Under the pieces are notes generated by a model, which saw only the letters and a program-made list of their open reading frames with translations, was not told the origin of the DNA and did no database searches. DNA of 64,000 nucleotides, taken from NCBI GenBank assembly GCA_017979445.1, contig CM030718.1, forward strand, positions 16,780,760-16,844,759, given 5' to 3'. The DNA is from Akebia trifoliata. Taxonomy: Eukaryota > Streptophyta > Magnoliopsida > Ranunculales > Lardizabalaceae. Below are positions 1-10,574 of this stretch, piece after piece (within the stretch, counting starts at the first letter, position 1; each line of letters begins with the position of its first letter). A program made the translations under genes and the position numbers.

Positions 1-345
1 GCTGACGAACCCAATCTGTTTCTAACAAATGATTTTCCAACAAGACCCTGAGAGACGAAATTTCCATTTCAACTGGCAAGACTGCTTCCATGCCATACAC
101 TAAGGAGTAGGGAGTAGCTCCACTAGAGGATCGAATTGAAGTTCGATATGTCCATAGCGTGAATGATAATTTTTCTGACCAATCTCGATGTGATTGTCAC
201 ATTTTCCTGATGATAGTCTTAAGACTCTTACTGACTGCTTCAACCGTTCCATTGATCTGAGAACGGTAGGGGGATGATTTGTACTTCCGGATCTTCAACT
301 TTAAACATAGAGTAATGATTTATGCTTTGAAGTACGACCCATTAT
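1..345 (-). pseudogene. Decayed integrase remnant of Ogre/Tat-like pol
   Basis: The minus strand encodes the region around the third catalytic residue (Glu) of a Ty3/gypsy integrase: a PYRPQ motif followed by GTVE, then a YRTS...TPYSLVYG...VLPVE motif typical of plant gypsy integrases. It closely matches 47766-48008 but carries a different stop: the codon covered by 197-199 is TGA where the sister copy has a Cys codon. The upstream catalytic core lies at about 300-345 in a shifted frame. No function is expected. Confidence 0.75.
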
Positions 346-1374
346 CAGAGATTAGTTCAAAAGGTACCCCCATATCGACTGATAATATATGATTTGAAAC
401 TCAAGATGTAGTGAGGATAGCACTAATACATTTTTATAACATCTTCTTTGATTCCATTGATATAGACGAGTATCCATTCCATGTTGGACAACACCCAAGC
501 TTGTACCTAGCATACCCTCATATGATCATACGAACAAGTCTTTTGAAATTTCTGAGTCAATTCATTATCCCCTCGTGTTCCTTTAGGTATAAGATGGTTT
601 CTATTTGAATCCCTTTAGGAATTATTTTTTGTTTCGAGGTCAAAGACCTTTCCTTTCTCGATTAATGGTTGAGCCCGACTCTTATCTTCTTGTTTAGAAA
701 CGAAATCTATCAAATTATTAGTTAATTCGTTAATGCGCTCGAGGTATTCAAAAATTTATTTTATCCGATCAATTTCAGATGGAGCAACAGACACCTCTAT
801 AGACTCGATAAACTAACTTGACTCAATAGGAAAGAGTAGACTCAATTTAAGGAAGACATAACCTTGTTGGAAAAAAGGACTCAAGCTAATCCAAATGACT
901 CACGAAAACTCAAGACAAGTACCCACACGAGTTTGATTAGGACTGAGGACTGAGATATTGCTTACAACCGGTAGGATTGAAGCACTATAATCTTCAAAGA
1001 ACAACTGGACGATGTTGAGAAATTTTGAGGTCATTTCTGACTGTTGACTTGATATTAACGTTTACTCTAACTGACCGGATTTACAACCCTAGCTAGACGA
1101 TGGACGATTGAGTTTAGATACAATGATAACCCTTAAACCTCTTTGAAGGTGAATTTAACCAATTTTCAGTGTCACCCCCTTGATAATATTTTAAATGAAC
1201 CCTGAGATTTTATTGAATTTTGTGCACCAATCCATTAAAAAATTCATCCATTCAATGATTATTCAGAAGAAAAATAATTATGTTGCACTCTTGAAAAATA
1301 TTGGAAAATAATGTTTTTATTTCACAAATCTGATTATTTTTTGCAACATTTTTTAGTAGCTTTCCACGGTCCAT

Positions 1375-1645
1375 AAAAACTTTTCATGCAAAAATAGATC
1401 TTTTGCAAATTATTTTTTCTTCTTTTTCTTTTCTTTTGGAAAACATTTTCTTCTAGAAAATATTTTTTCTCTGAAAAATAGTTTTTTATCTGGAAAGTAT
1501 CTTCTCTTGGAAAATATTTTATGGAAAACGTTTTTTCTTAGAAAATATTTTTTTTTAGAGAATAACACTTTTTTTGGAAAACACTTCTTTTGAAAAATAT
1601 TTTTTCTGGAAAATACTTTCCCTTTGTAAACTATTTTTCTTCTTT
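1375..1645. repeat. Degenerate short A/T-rich repeat
   Basis: About fifteen imperfect copies of a unit close to GGAAAATATTTTTTCT, each weakly self-complementary (GGAAAA and TTTTCT). The same array occurs in the sister element at 49078-49330 with a different number and order of units. It lies between the pol remnant and the conserved leader block. I see no coding potential; the small open frames in it come from the repeat. Confidence 0.7.
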
Positions 1646-1914
1646 AAAAATTTGATTTCTATTTCGATTTAAATGGCCCGGTCCATCAGGATTGTTGGAT
1701 CGAGTTGGGCTGGGTCATTTGCAAGAGATGGATTTTTTATTGGGTCGGTGCACCCATTTTGATTTTCAAAAATAACATTTTTTATCCTTGAAGACAATCA
1801 TACACTCTGATCTCATCATTCACATACATCCATTTCATCATTCACATGTATTCTGATCTCATCATTCATATACATTCATATCAATCACAAAGTCTCATAA
1901 GATTCCATTCAATG

Positions 1915-2695
1915 AACAACCCGGGAACACCCACGATAAGTTCGAGTCGTGACCTATTGGGAAGGTTTCTAGACTCTAAGCTTACTACGTGCAATGCATT
2001 TTTATCTGGCCACCTTTGCCCAAGTACACCTATATACCTTTCGATACGTGGTGACTTGGTTTGATATACCGTATAGGTGATAATCTAAAACCTCAATTCA
2101 CTTCTTTGAAGCCAAAAACAGCCTGTTTGATCTCCAGTTGAGAGGTGGCGCACAATGCTGAGCAAGGGCCCACTTAAATACCTCTCGTCTAGAATATACG
2201 TAGTCTATCCCCCTCGTACAGTAGGGTACAGCGGGGCAAGATCTGCTTAGGCACCGGTTTTGACCAAGAAGTGCAATTGATATACTTAGATTATCTTTTA
2301 TACTTACGAGTACGAGTCAAGGGTTGTAGCTTTCATAAATGGTTTGGCATCCCACGAGGGGACCGACCACGTACTAGTACTACGTTGGCAATCGGGACAT
2401 GTGACTGTGTGGCTCACAATAGGTCAAAGGCTCAGGTCGCTCCAGCCTGGGTGCATCAATATACCTCTCAGAATCACCTGATCAGACGGTATTGATGCCC
2501 CAGTTTGATATACCCTAAGGTACGTGACTAGAGTTGTGGTTTTCATGAATGACGTCGCATCTCCGAAGAGACCGGGCCACGCACTAGTGCCACGTTGGCT
2601 ATATGGGACGTGTAAGTGGGTAAAACAGTAAACGTGCTTGTGGTGTGCAAAACAGGGTGGGATGTGCCCGGGGCCTTTTTCAAACACGTGGGCCC
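1915..2695 (-). other. Conserved leader block of the Ogre-like family
   Basis: A roughly 780-bp block shared with 14105-14880, 49558-50340 and 56115-56900, and found inverted at 61085-61453. It lies between the primer-binding site and the coding part. It contains two diverged units about 210 bp apart, each with TTTCAT(A/G)AATG and a palindrome around ACTAGT (2371-2380 and 2581-2590). The block is better conserved than its flanks, suggesting a role in the element RNA. Small open frames on the plus strand are antisense to the element and are not maintained in this copy. Confidence 0.7.
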
Positions 2696-3066
2696 ATGGG
2701 CCAGATTATGTCATCACATATGGATATCAAATGAATATTGATCAAGAAAATAATCCAAAACCCATCACATCGAAATTAAGATGAAATCAAACACATCACA
2801 AATATATTTGTCAAGATCATAGCAAATCAATTAATGAGCATGGCATATAATAATTGATCAAACAAACATTGCAATAGGCATAATTTTTATAATTTTTAAG
2901 GTCCAATCAATGATCACTTTTGGGTGATCCAAAATAAATTGAGATTCCAATAGGTGTTACATTGATGATAGAATGACAATAGTTGAGATGAGCTCACTCT
3001 CAAGAACATTAATTGTGCCAAAATTAGATAAATTCAGATTTTCTGTGAATTAGAAAAATACAATCT

Positions 3067-3620
3067 GAACTTGCATCGATGATATCTAAGGCTCCCGATA
3101 ACGAAATCGAGTGAACTCAAGTTCTAAATTAATCTACTCGATGAGATCTACATTTTATTAATAGGTGTCCAGACTTAGTTCTCACCAGAATGTTCTGTAA
3201 AAACGTTTTAACATTGCTGTCCTAACTTTCATTCAGAAATAATTCCAGATTTACAGATTGAACTTGCATCGATGATATCTAAGGCTTCCGATAACGAAAT
3301 TGAGTGAACTCAAATTCTAAATTAATCTAGTCGATGAGATCTACATTTTATTAAAGGCTCCCAAACTTAATTCTCACTAGAATGTTCTGTAAAAAAGTTT
3401 TAACATTGCTGTCCCAACTTTCATTCAGAAATAATTCCAGATTTACAGATTGAACTTGCATCGATGATATCTAAGGCTTCCGATAACGAAATTGAGTGAA
3501 CTCAGATTCTAAATTAATCTACTCGACGAGATCTATGTTTTATTAAGAGGCTCCCAGACTTAATTCTCAATAGAATATTCTCTAAAAATATTTTAATATT
3601 TCTGTCCAACCTTCATCATT
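3067..3620. repeat. 192-bp tandem repeat in retrotransposon leader
   Basis: Nearly three units beginning GAACTTGCATCGATGATATC at 3067, 3260 and 3452 (periods 193 and 192 bp). Units differ by a few substitutions, so the expansion is fairly young. The repeat is absent from the leaders of the other copies, which instead have other insertions or short repeats, so the leader upstream of the conserved block evolves quickly. Confidence 0.85.
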
Positions 3621-3845
3621 CCATCATTTTCATAGGTCAATTTGAATCTTTCATTATTTAGGGGTCATCAAAAAGTGATCCTTAATTGGAAAAAAAAAAT
3701 TGCAACACCCAAAATCATCTACAATCAAGATAAAAAATAAATAAACAGAAAAAATAAATAAAATAAATCCAACTAAATAATAAAAAAAACTAGGTCATCT
3801 TGGCAATGCTCGCATACTTGGGGTTTTTCAAGTTTGATCCTCAAT

Positions 3846-3865
3846 AGTCCCCAGTGGAGTCGCCA
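3846..3865 (-). promoter_or_regulatory. Primer-binding site (PBS)
   Basis: On the minus strand TGGCGACTCCACTGGGGACT begins one base after the LTR end (...GCGCTTTCA, G). This type of PBS is, to my knowledge, used by Ogre/Tat elements and is attributed to a tRNA-Arg primer. I could not check it against a tRNA set. Confidence 0.85.
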
Positions 3866-3866
3866 C

Positions 3867-5653
3867 TGAAAGCGCCCTCGATCCGCGGGGTGCGCGGATC
3901 TGCTTTTAACCCTTGAGGTTTGGGAGTCGCCACCTAGTTATTGTGGTCTAGGAACCAAACTGACTCTAAAATAGATAAAAACTAATCTACTACAGAAAAT
4001 CTGAATCCGGGGATCATGTTACGGGGTTGGAAGGTGTTAGGCACCAACCCCGCCCGGCCATTGCCGGTCTCTACTTATCCCAAATAAAGTTACATCGCTA
4101 ATGACGAACCTAGATTAAAAAAATAATAAAAAAAAGCTTACCTTCGATCTGCAAAAGTACTATTCCATCAGATCTGGTGAGAATGGCTCCTTGTACCGTA
4201 TTCCTTACTTAGTTCTATCTCTGGATCTGATTTCTGATCTCCGAGGTAAGGTATCTCCTTCTTGGATCTAGGTGCTTCGAATTTGTTGTGAATTTTTGGA
4301 ATGTTTTTGAGAGGTTTTTGGGTGTTTTTTAGGCTAAAATCAGAGCAGGGGGGTTAGGTAAGGAGTTGGGGCTCCAAAATTAGGGTTTTGGAGAGGTTGT
4401 GGAGGCTTCTTCACCTACTTTTCCTAGGATTTTTTCTTTGATACGAAAATAGGGTGTGGAGGCTCTTATTTATAAAGTTTTTAGAAGCATTAGGGTTTGA
4501 TTAGGGTTTCTTTTAGGGTTTCAATTAGGGTTTTGACTTAGTCTTTAGGGTTTTAATTTAGGGTTTTGACTTTAGTCTTATGAGATTGACTTGATCAGTT
4601 TAGATTAGGGTTTTAATTTAGGGTTTTGAATTTAGTCTTATGAGATTGACTTGATTAGTTTAGATTAGGGTTTTGATTTAGGGTTTTGACCTTAGTCTTA
4701 TAGATTGACTTGATTAGTTTAGATTAGGGTTTTGATTTAGGGTTTTGACTTTAGTCTTATGAGATTGACTTTAATACTTGACTTTAGTCTTACTTAATTG
4801 ACTTTAATTTTGACTTTAGTTTTATTTGATTGACTTTAATATCTTGACTTTAGTCTTGCTTGATTGACTTTAAATTTTTGGAGAACCCCCCTCTATTATA
4901 TCTTTGATTCTTTGGACCCTCAAATGGAGGGGTCCTTAAAGAAATATCTTGCGAACCATCAACAATTTTTCTTGAAAGTCTGATTGATCAATTTTTTGGT
5001 TTAAATTTTATAATTAATTTTCTTAATGTTTCACTATACATTATTTAATGATTTATTTATTAATTTCAAAATTTTTAATTATTAAAATTGTGAAATTACC
5101 ATTTTGCCCTCGGAGAGGATTTTTTACGTTTTAAGTCGTTTTTCAATGTTCCAGGATGTTTTGGAATCAGTTTTTCATAAGGAATTCAATGGGAATGTTG
5201 GTTTTTGTCATTTATGAAGTTTTTGGTATGAAATGGTCGTGAACTTTATGAGGGGTATTTTTGTAATTTTGTCAAATTTTGTGAAAATTGGCGAAGTGGT
5301 TTACTTGGTTTCGATTTGTTGTTTTATGTGTTTGAACGGATTTTTCTAAGCGTAATATAGGCTCTAAGGTTGTTTTGATGTTATGGGTATTTTGATAATT
5401 TGGTCATTTTTAGTGATTTTTATCGTGAAGCTTCTTTTTGGTTTGCAGGATGATGATTTCTATGTTTGTGGGGGAGTATTTTCCTAGCGTAGCATGGTTT
5501 CTAAGTTTTATCAGTTCGAGATACCTCATCTGGATTTCTGAAACATATCTGGTAACAAAATAAAGCATTGGAATAGACATCCATCATTGGGAACCTTTGC
5601 GATCGGGTTGACGACTTGATTAATCAGGCAGATGCAAAAATGGGGTGTCTACA
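3867..5653 (-). repeat. 5' LTR (1787 bp)
   Basis: Bounded by TGTAGACACC (minus-strand start, 5653) and ...GGGCGCTTTCA (3867). A TATA box TATAAATA lies on the minus strand at 4467-4474. Downstream of it is a hairpin GGGGTTGG/CCAACCCC (4023-4030 with 4044-4051). Near the end are a 10-nt copy of the PBS core (3923-3932) and a second hairpin GATCCGCG/CGCGGATC (3880-3887 with 3893-3900). Compared with the other LTRs, it carries an expansion of TAGGGTTT motifs. Confidence 0.92.
4380..4760. repeat. Telo-box-rich 60-bp tandem repeat inside the LTR
   Basis: Thirteen TAGGGTTT motifs (AAACCCTA on the element's own strand, the plant telo-box) lie between 4380 and 4750. From about 4558 they are organised as 60-bp units (motif pairs at 4604/4618, 4664/4678 and 4723/4737). 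Related LTRs in this window have only two or three such motifs. It lies upstream of the LTR TATA box in element orientation, that is, in U3. Confidence 0.8.
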
Positions 5654-6810
5654 GGTAGTAAGATAGAAAAAGAGAAAGAAACATCATAGGCACAGAAAAA
5701 CGGAGTTATAAAGACAATAGCACAGTAGGAAGGAAAATTAGTGCGAGTCACTTATTTACAAGAGAGCATAAAAGAGTATGTACGCCTGGGAAAATAGCCC
5801 TATCCAACCTAATCGTCGCAGCCTGGGCATAGTGAAGACCTTAGTGGGGCACGTGGATGGCTGCAAATAAGAGGTATCTTAACCGTCAAAGAAGATTCGA
5901 AACGAACATTGAATTGAATGCATCAATTCGTTAAGAGCAAATGTAATGATAGAAGATCATGACAGCCAATTAATAGAAGGATATGTGTCTCAAGAAGACA
6001 GCAAGACTTCGCATCTCCTTGAGAAGGGGTAATTGTAGAGGAAAATAATTGCACAATTATCTAACCATACACATGTCAAAGCCGGTTAAGTAGTACCACG
6101 TGTAAATCAGAATTCCTAGCACTGCCCAGTAGTAGGACAGATCAAGATAAAAAACGTATAGCCGACCTTGAAGGGTAGCATAACACTAGATAAGACCTGA
6201 CCAGTCAAGCAGGGCAGGCTTGGTCTAAGTATATCCATAATCCTAATTTGCGCTCATCAAGATCTCGGAGGGGATAGTCCTAAGATAGTTGACCCAATCC
6301 CAATTCCGTTTAGGATCCTGGTAATCAAGGGATTCTCCGGGATCACATCCTGTGAAAGGGAAGAAACCCTAATTTAGAGGAAAGATCTATAAGTAGCGGA
6401 ATTGACAGAGGATGGAGGACTATTTTTTGGGATGGGTTGATTGTGGAAGGGTAGAGACCAACCAGTTATAATAATTATTCTTCTGCATCTCTAACTTGAA
6501 CGTTGAAGAATTCTTAGCAAGTATTACACCGGTCCTTACAAGGAGGTAGAAGAAGTAACTTCGGATCAGTAGGGCAGAGTCCATCAATGCCTTCACAAGA
6601 ATCTAACCCCACACAAGCTATTCCAGTAGGGAGATCCCTGAAGATCAGGGATCATGAAAAGACGTCCATTCTGAGAACATCTCTGGGAGAGGGGATAAAT
6701 AAAGAAGGAGGCCCAAGAGAAAAGGGGTTGGTCATATTTTGAGAGATTGAGAGCTTATTATGAGTTTCTAGGAGCTAACTTAAGCGTCAGAGAGTTTTGG
6801 CATGTACCAC
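5654..6810 (+). mobile_element. 3' end and LTR of another gypsy-type element, interrupted at 6810
   Basis: The purine-rich GAGAAGGGG at 6021-6029, followed by TGTAGAGG at 6034, looks like a polypurine tract and LTR start in plus orientation. The putative LTR 6034-6810 has a TATA-like GATAAATAAAG near 6695 and, after it, sequence typical of gypsy LTR U5 (AACTTAAGCGTCAGAGAG). The next element is inserted at 6810, and the LTR appears to resume at 18916. 5654-6033 would be the last internal sequence. No coding domain was recognised. Family unknown; boundaries approximate. Confidence 0.5.
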
Positions 6811-8609
6811 TGAAAGCGCCCTCGATCCGCGGGGTGCGCGGATCCGCTTTTGACCCTTGAGGTTTGGGAGTCGCCACCTAGTTATTACGGTCTAGGAACC
6901 GATCAATGACTCTAAACGGATAGAAACTAATCTAAAACCAAGAAAACTGAATTCGGGGATCATGTTACGGGATTGGAAGGTGTTAGGCACCAATCCCGCC
7001 CGGCCAAAGCCGGTCTCTACTAAATTCCCAAGTAAATTACATTGCTAAAACCTAGATAAAAATAAATAAAAAAAATACCTTTCCAATGCAAGGACTTTAT
7101 TCCCTCAGATCTGACAAAAAAGAGCTCCTTGTACCGTGCTCCCTTGCTTCGTTCTGTTTCCGGATTTGACTTCGGATCTCCGAGGCAAGGTATCTCCTTG
7201 TTTTTGAATCTAAACTCTTCAAGTTCGTTGAGGATTTGGGAGTGTTTTTAGAAGGCTTTTGGGTGTTTTCTAGACTAAAATTGAAGGAGGGATGTTAGCT
7301 AAGGAGTTGGGGCTCCAAAACTAGGGTTTATGGGGGGCTAGGGGAGCTTCTAGACCTACTTCTCTTAGGGTTTATGAGTTGATACGAAAATAGGGTGTGA
7401 GCACCTCTATTTATAGATATTTTTTAGGGTTGATTTGGATAGAGTTAGTGTTTAATTAGAGATCTTTTAATTAGAGTTGTGTTTTAATTTGACTTATTTT
7501 AGGTAGAATTGTGTTTTAATTAGAATTGTTTTAGGTAGAATTGTGTTTTAATTCAAATTGTTTTAGGTAGAATTGTGTTTTAATTCAAATTGTTTTAGGT
7601 AGAATTATTTTTAAGTTAGAACTCTATTAGATAGAGTTATTATTTAATTAGAATTCTATTATGACTTTTGGTCTTATTTGATTGACTTTTAATGTTTTGA
7701 CTTTAGTCTTAATTGATTGACTTTAAGTATCTTGACTTTAGTCTTGCTTAATTGACTTTAATTTTGACTTCAGTCTCACTTGATTGACTTTAATACCTTG
7801 ACCTTAGTCTTGCTTGATTTACTTTGATTTTTGGAGAACCCTCTTCCATTATTTCTTTAATTCTTTGGACCCCCAAATGGAGGGGTCCTTAAAGAAATAT
7901 CCCACGAACCCTCAACGATTGCCTGAGAGCCCGATTAATCGATTTTTAGGTTCAAATTTTTAAATTAATTTTATTAATGTTTAAATTTAATTATTTAATG
8001 TTTTATTTATTAATTTCGAATTTTTTAATTATGAAAATTGTAAAATTACCGTTTTGCCCCCGATGAGGACTTTTCACGTTTTAAGTCAGTTTTTAATGTT
8101 CCAGGATGTTTTAGAATCAGTTTTTCGTAAGGAATTCAATGAGAATGTTGGTTTGTGTCATTTATGAAAATTTTTTGTGTGAAATGGTTGTGAACTTTAT
8201 GAGGGGCATTTTCGTAATTTTGTCAAATTCTGTTAAAATTGGCGAAATGATTTATTTGGTTTTGATTTGTTATTTTATGTGTTCGAATGGGTTTTCCTAA
8301 GCGTAACGTAGGCTCTAAGGTTGTTTTGAGGTTAGGGGTATTTTGGTAATTTGTTCAATTTTTAGTGATTTTTATCGTGTGAAGCTTCTTTTTGGTCTGC
8401 AAGATGATGATTTCTATGTTTCTGGGGTTGTGTTTTTCCTAGCGTAGCATGGTTTCTAAGGTTTTTTCAGTTCGAGATACCTCATCCGGATTTCTGAAAC
8501 ATATCTGGTAACAAAATAAAGCAACGGAATACACATCCATCATTGGGAATCATTGCGATCGGGTTGACGAGTTGATTAATCAGGCGAGTGCAAAAATGGG
8601 GTGTCTACA
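6811..8609 (-). repeat. 3' LTR of the 6811-18910 element
   Basis: 1799 bp, TG...CA on the minus strand. TATAAATA on the minus strand at 7408-7415. The LTR hairpin here is GGGATTGG/CCAATCCC (6969-6976 with 6990-6997), a compensated variant of the GGGG/CCCC form in other copies. Short repeats of GTTTTAGGTAGAATT and of GACTTTAGTCTT fill U3. Confidence 0.95.
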
Positions 8610-8624
8610 GATGCCCCTCTTTGG
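8610..8624 (-). promoter_or_regulatory. Polypurine tract (PPT)
   Basis: On the minus strand CAAAGAGGGGCATC lies directly before the 3' LTR start TGTAGACACC. The same sequence adjoins the LTR at 45001. A slightly altered form (GTCAAAGAGGGGCATC) is at 40138. It is the expected start of plus-strand DNA synthesis. Confidence 0.85.
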
Positions 8625-8734
8625 CAGAGGGTTGAAGCAAACTAGATAGCAAATCTATTTTGGTAGATAGTGCGATATCCGAATGCCAAAGCTAGTGACA
8701 GTTCATTTTGCAGCCTGATTTAGCAATTCGTCAG

Positions 8735-8945
8735 GGTTGTTCGGATCCTTGAGCGTAAAACTCTCCTCGAACTAAAAGGTTGTCAGGTCCTCAAGCATGA
8801 GCTTTCACTGACGATGTCAGATCCTCGAATTTTAAAAGATTCTCCCTGACTGATGCAAAAGTGCACGTGTGTGCAATGGTGTGATGCTGTGTGAAACTAA
8901 GTAAAAATGTGCCAGGTCCTAGAGATCTTCTCTCACTGACAATAA
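8735..8945. repeat. Stem-loop module A (four units)
   Basis: Four consecutive units each have an outer stem, a conserved TCCT spacer, an inner stem and a loop. Unit 1: GTTCG 8739-8743 with CGAAC 8768-8772, inner GAG/CTC. Unit 2: GTCAG 8782-8786 with CTGAC 8808-8812, inner CTC/GAG. Unit 3: GTCAG 8816-8820 with CTGAC 8846-8850, inner GAAT/ATTC. Unit 4 (about 8912-8940): inner AGAG/CTCT with one outer mismatch. Matching units occur at 40266-40480 and 45129-45240. The function is unknown. Confidence 0.7.
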
Positions 8946-9019
8946 TGATTCAAAATTGAGATGCACTTATGCAACGAAAACAATCATAGCAAGGTTAACA
9001 AAGGTAATTGGAGTTATAA

Positions 9020-9905
9020 CATTGTAGGAACTTCGTTAAATCCTATTTGAAATTCTTTTTAGAGTTTGAAAAAGTTTGAGTCTCATTATCGGACTGGAGC
9101 CTATTGTAGCCAAGCTTCTCAGGCTAAGGAACTTAAACAATCCTATTAATTCAATATGATTTCAAACAAAGCTGGAGTCTCGTTTCTCGGACTCTTGCTA
9201 AGGTTTGCAGGAACTTAAACAATCCTATTAAAATTGAAGTCTCGTTTCTCGGACTCGAACTAAGGTTAATAGGCACTTCAAAAAGCCTATGATTCAAAAC
9301 GTTGGAGTCTCATTTCTCGGACTCGAACTTAGGTTTATAGGCACTTCAAAAAGCCTATATATTATTCAAAGTTGGAGTCTCGTTTCTCGGACTCGAACTT
9401 AGGTTTGTAGGCACTTCAAAAAGCCTATTCATTCTATGATTCAAAAATGGAGTCTCGTTTCTCGGACTCGAACTTAGGTTTGTAGGCACTTCAAAAAGCC
9501 TATTCATTCTATGATTCAAAAAGTTGGAGTCTCGTTTCTCGGACTCGAACTTAGGTTTGTAGGCACTTCAAAAAGCCTATTCATTTTATGATTCAACAAG
9601 TTGGAGTCTCGTTTCTCGGACTCGAACTTAGGTTTGTAGGCACTTCAAAAAGCCTATTCATTCTATGATTCAACAAGTTGGAGTCTCGTTTCTCGGACTC
9701 GAACTTAGGTTTGTAGGCACTTCAAAAAGCCTATTCATTCTATGATTCAACAAGTTGGAGTCTCGTTTCTCGGACTCGAACTTAGGTTTATAGGCACTTC
9801 AACAAGCCCATTCATTCTATGATTCAAAAACGTGGAGTCTCGTTTCTCGGACTCGAACTTACTAAGCCACGTTTCTCGGCTTAAATTTATAGGAACTTAA
9901 ACAAT
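9020..9905. repeat. 70-73-bp tandem array of paired stem-loops (modules B and C)
   Basis: About ten units, best conserved at 9290-9850. Each holds two hairpins: GAGTC/GACTC around a TCGTTTCTCG loop, and TAGGC/GCCTA around ACTTCAAAAA. Edge units carry changed but still complementary stems: TAGCC/GGCTA (9107-9111 with 9122-9126), TAAGCC/GGCTTA (9863-9868 with 9878-9883) and TAGGA/TCCTA (9025-9029 with 9041-9045). The same array is at 40550-41230. Long tandem repeats in the 3' region are known for Ogre-type elements. No protein is predicted. Confidence 0.85.
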
Positions 9906-10574
9906 CCTATTAATTGATTATATGATTCAAAATCGAGCTCAAAGTTTGAAAGATCAGGCCTTTATTGGCTTATCATGCATCTGGATTCGTAATTATCATT
10001 GGGTTTCGCCGGACTTTTAAGCTTTTGTATGATTTTTTTTTATCATGTGATTAAGAACAAAAACTTTGGAATTAAATGACCTTCAAAAATGCCCCTAGTT
10101 TCAAGGTTGGCTTTAATTGGGACTTGACTACGAGACTGATGGAATGGATTACGCTTGAAAAATATGGACTCTGATGTATGATAGATAGAAGAACTGACAT
10201 TCTCTTAAATTTAAGACTCTTAAGATTATCATATGTGCAATAAAGAATTGATCATTTTCTTTCGAATTTCTTTTGAAAAATGCTTTGAGCTGGACTTAAA
10301 AAATCTTGATAAATATTAGAATAAAAGATCTTCCTCTTCAAAGTGGTTGATGATTCTACATCTTCCATTAGCGAACACTTGAACAAGTAACATACTTTTG
10401 AAGATCCTACAATGTTCAAGATGACTTCTGATTTTTTCGACTTCAAATATTGTCTTTGTCGGATGTGAGCTCTTGGCTAAAAGACAAATATCGTGACTTG
10501 AATGGTTCTGCAGTTTTCTGCACAAGCTTCCTTCTGAATTTTTCTTCTTGACGGGACCTTTCCTCCCATTTGAT

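Larger units (their letters stand above)
1..5653 (-). mobile_element. Ogre/Tat-like LTR retrotransposon, 5' part (cut by window edge)
   Basis: Minus-strand element whose 5' LTR is at 3867-5653. Reading leftwards come the primer-binding site, a leader with a 192-bp tandem repeat, a conserved leader block, an A/T-rich zone and a decayed integrase remnant at the window start. The order and sequence match 47713-54031 almost throughout, so this is a second copy of the pol-tail-only type. Its 3' LTR lies outside the window. The right flank begins GGTAG (5654-5658), which would be one copy of the target duplication. No gag or reverse transcriptase is visible. Classification rests on the LTR start TGTAGACACC, the primer-binding site and the related gag in sister copies. 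Confidence 0.85.

Noticed and set aside
9290..9850. Possible CRISPR-like array of regular repeats
   Set aside because: Units are tandem and nearly identical without unique spacers, inside an LTR element of a plant genome.
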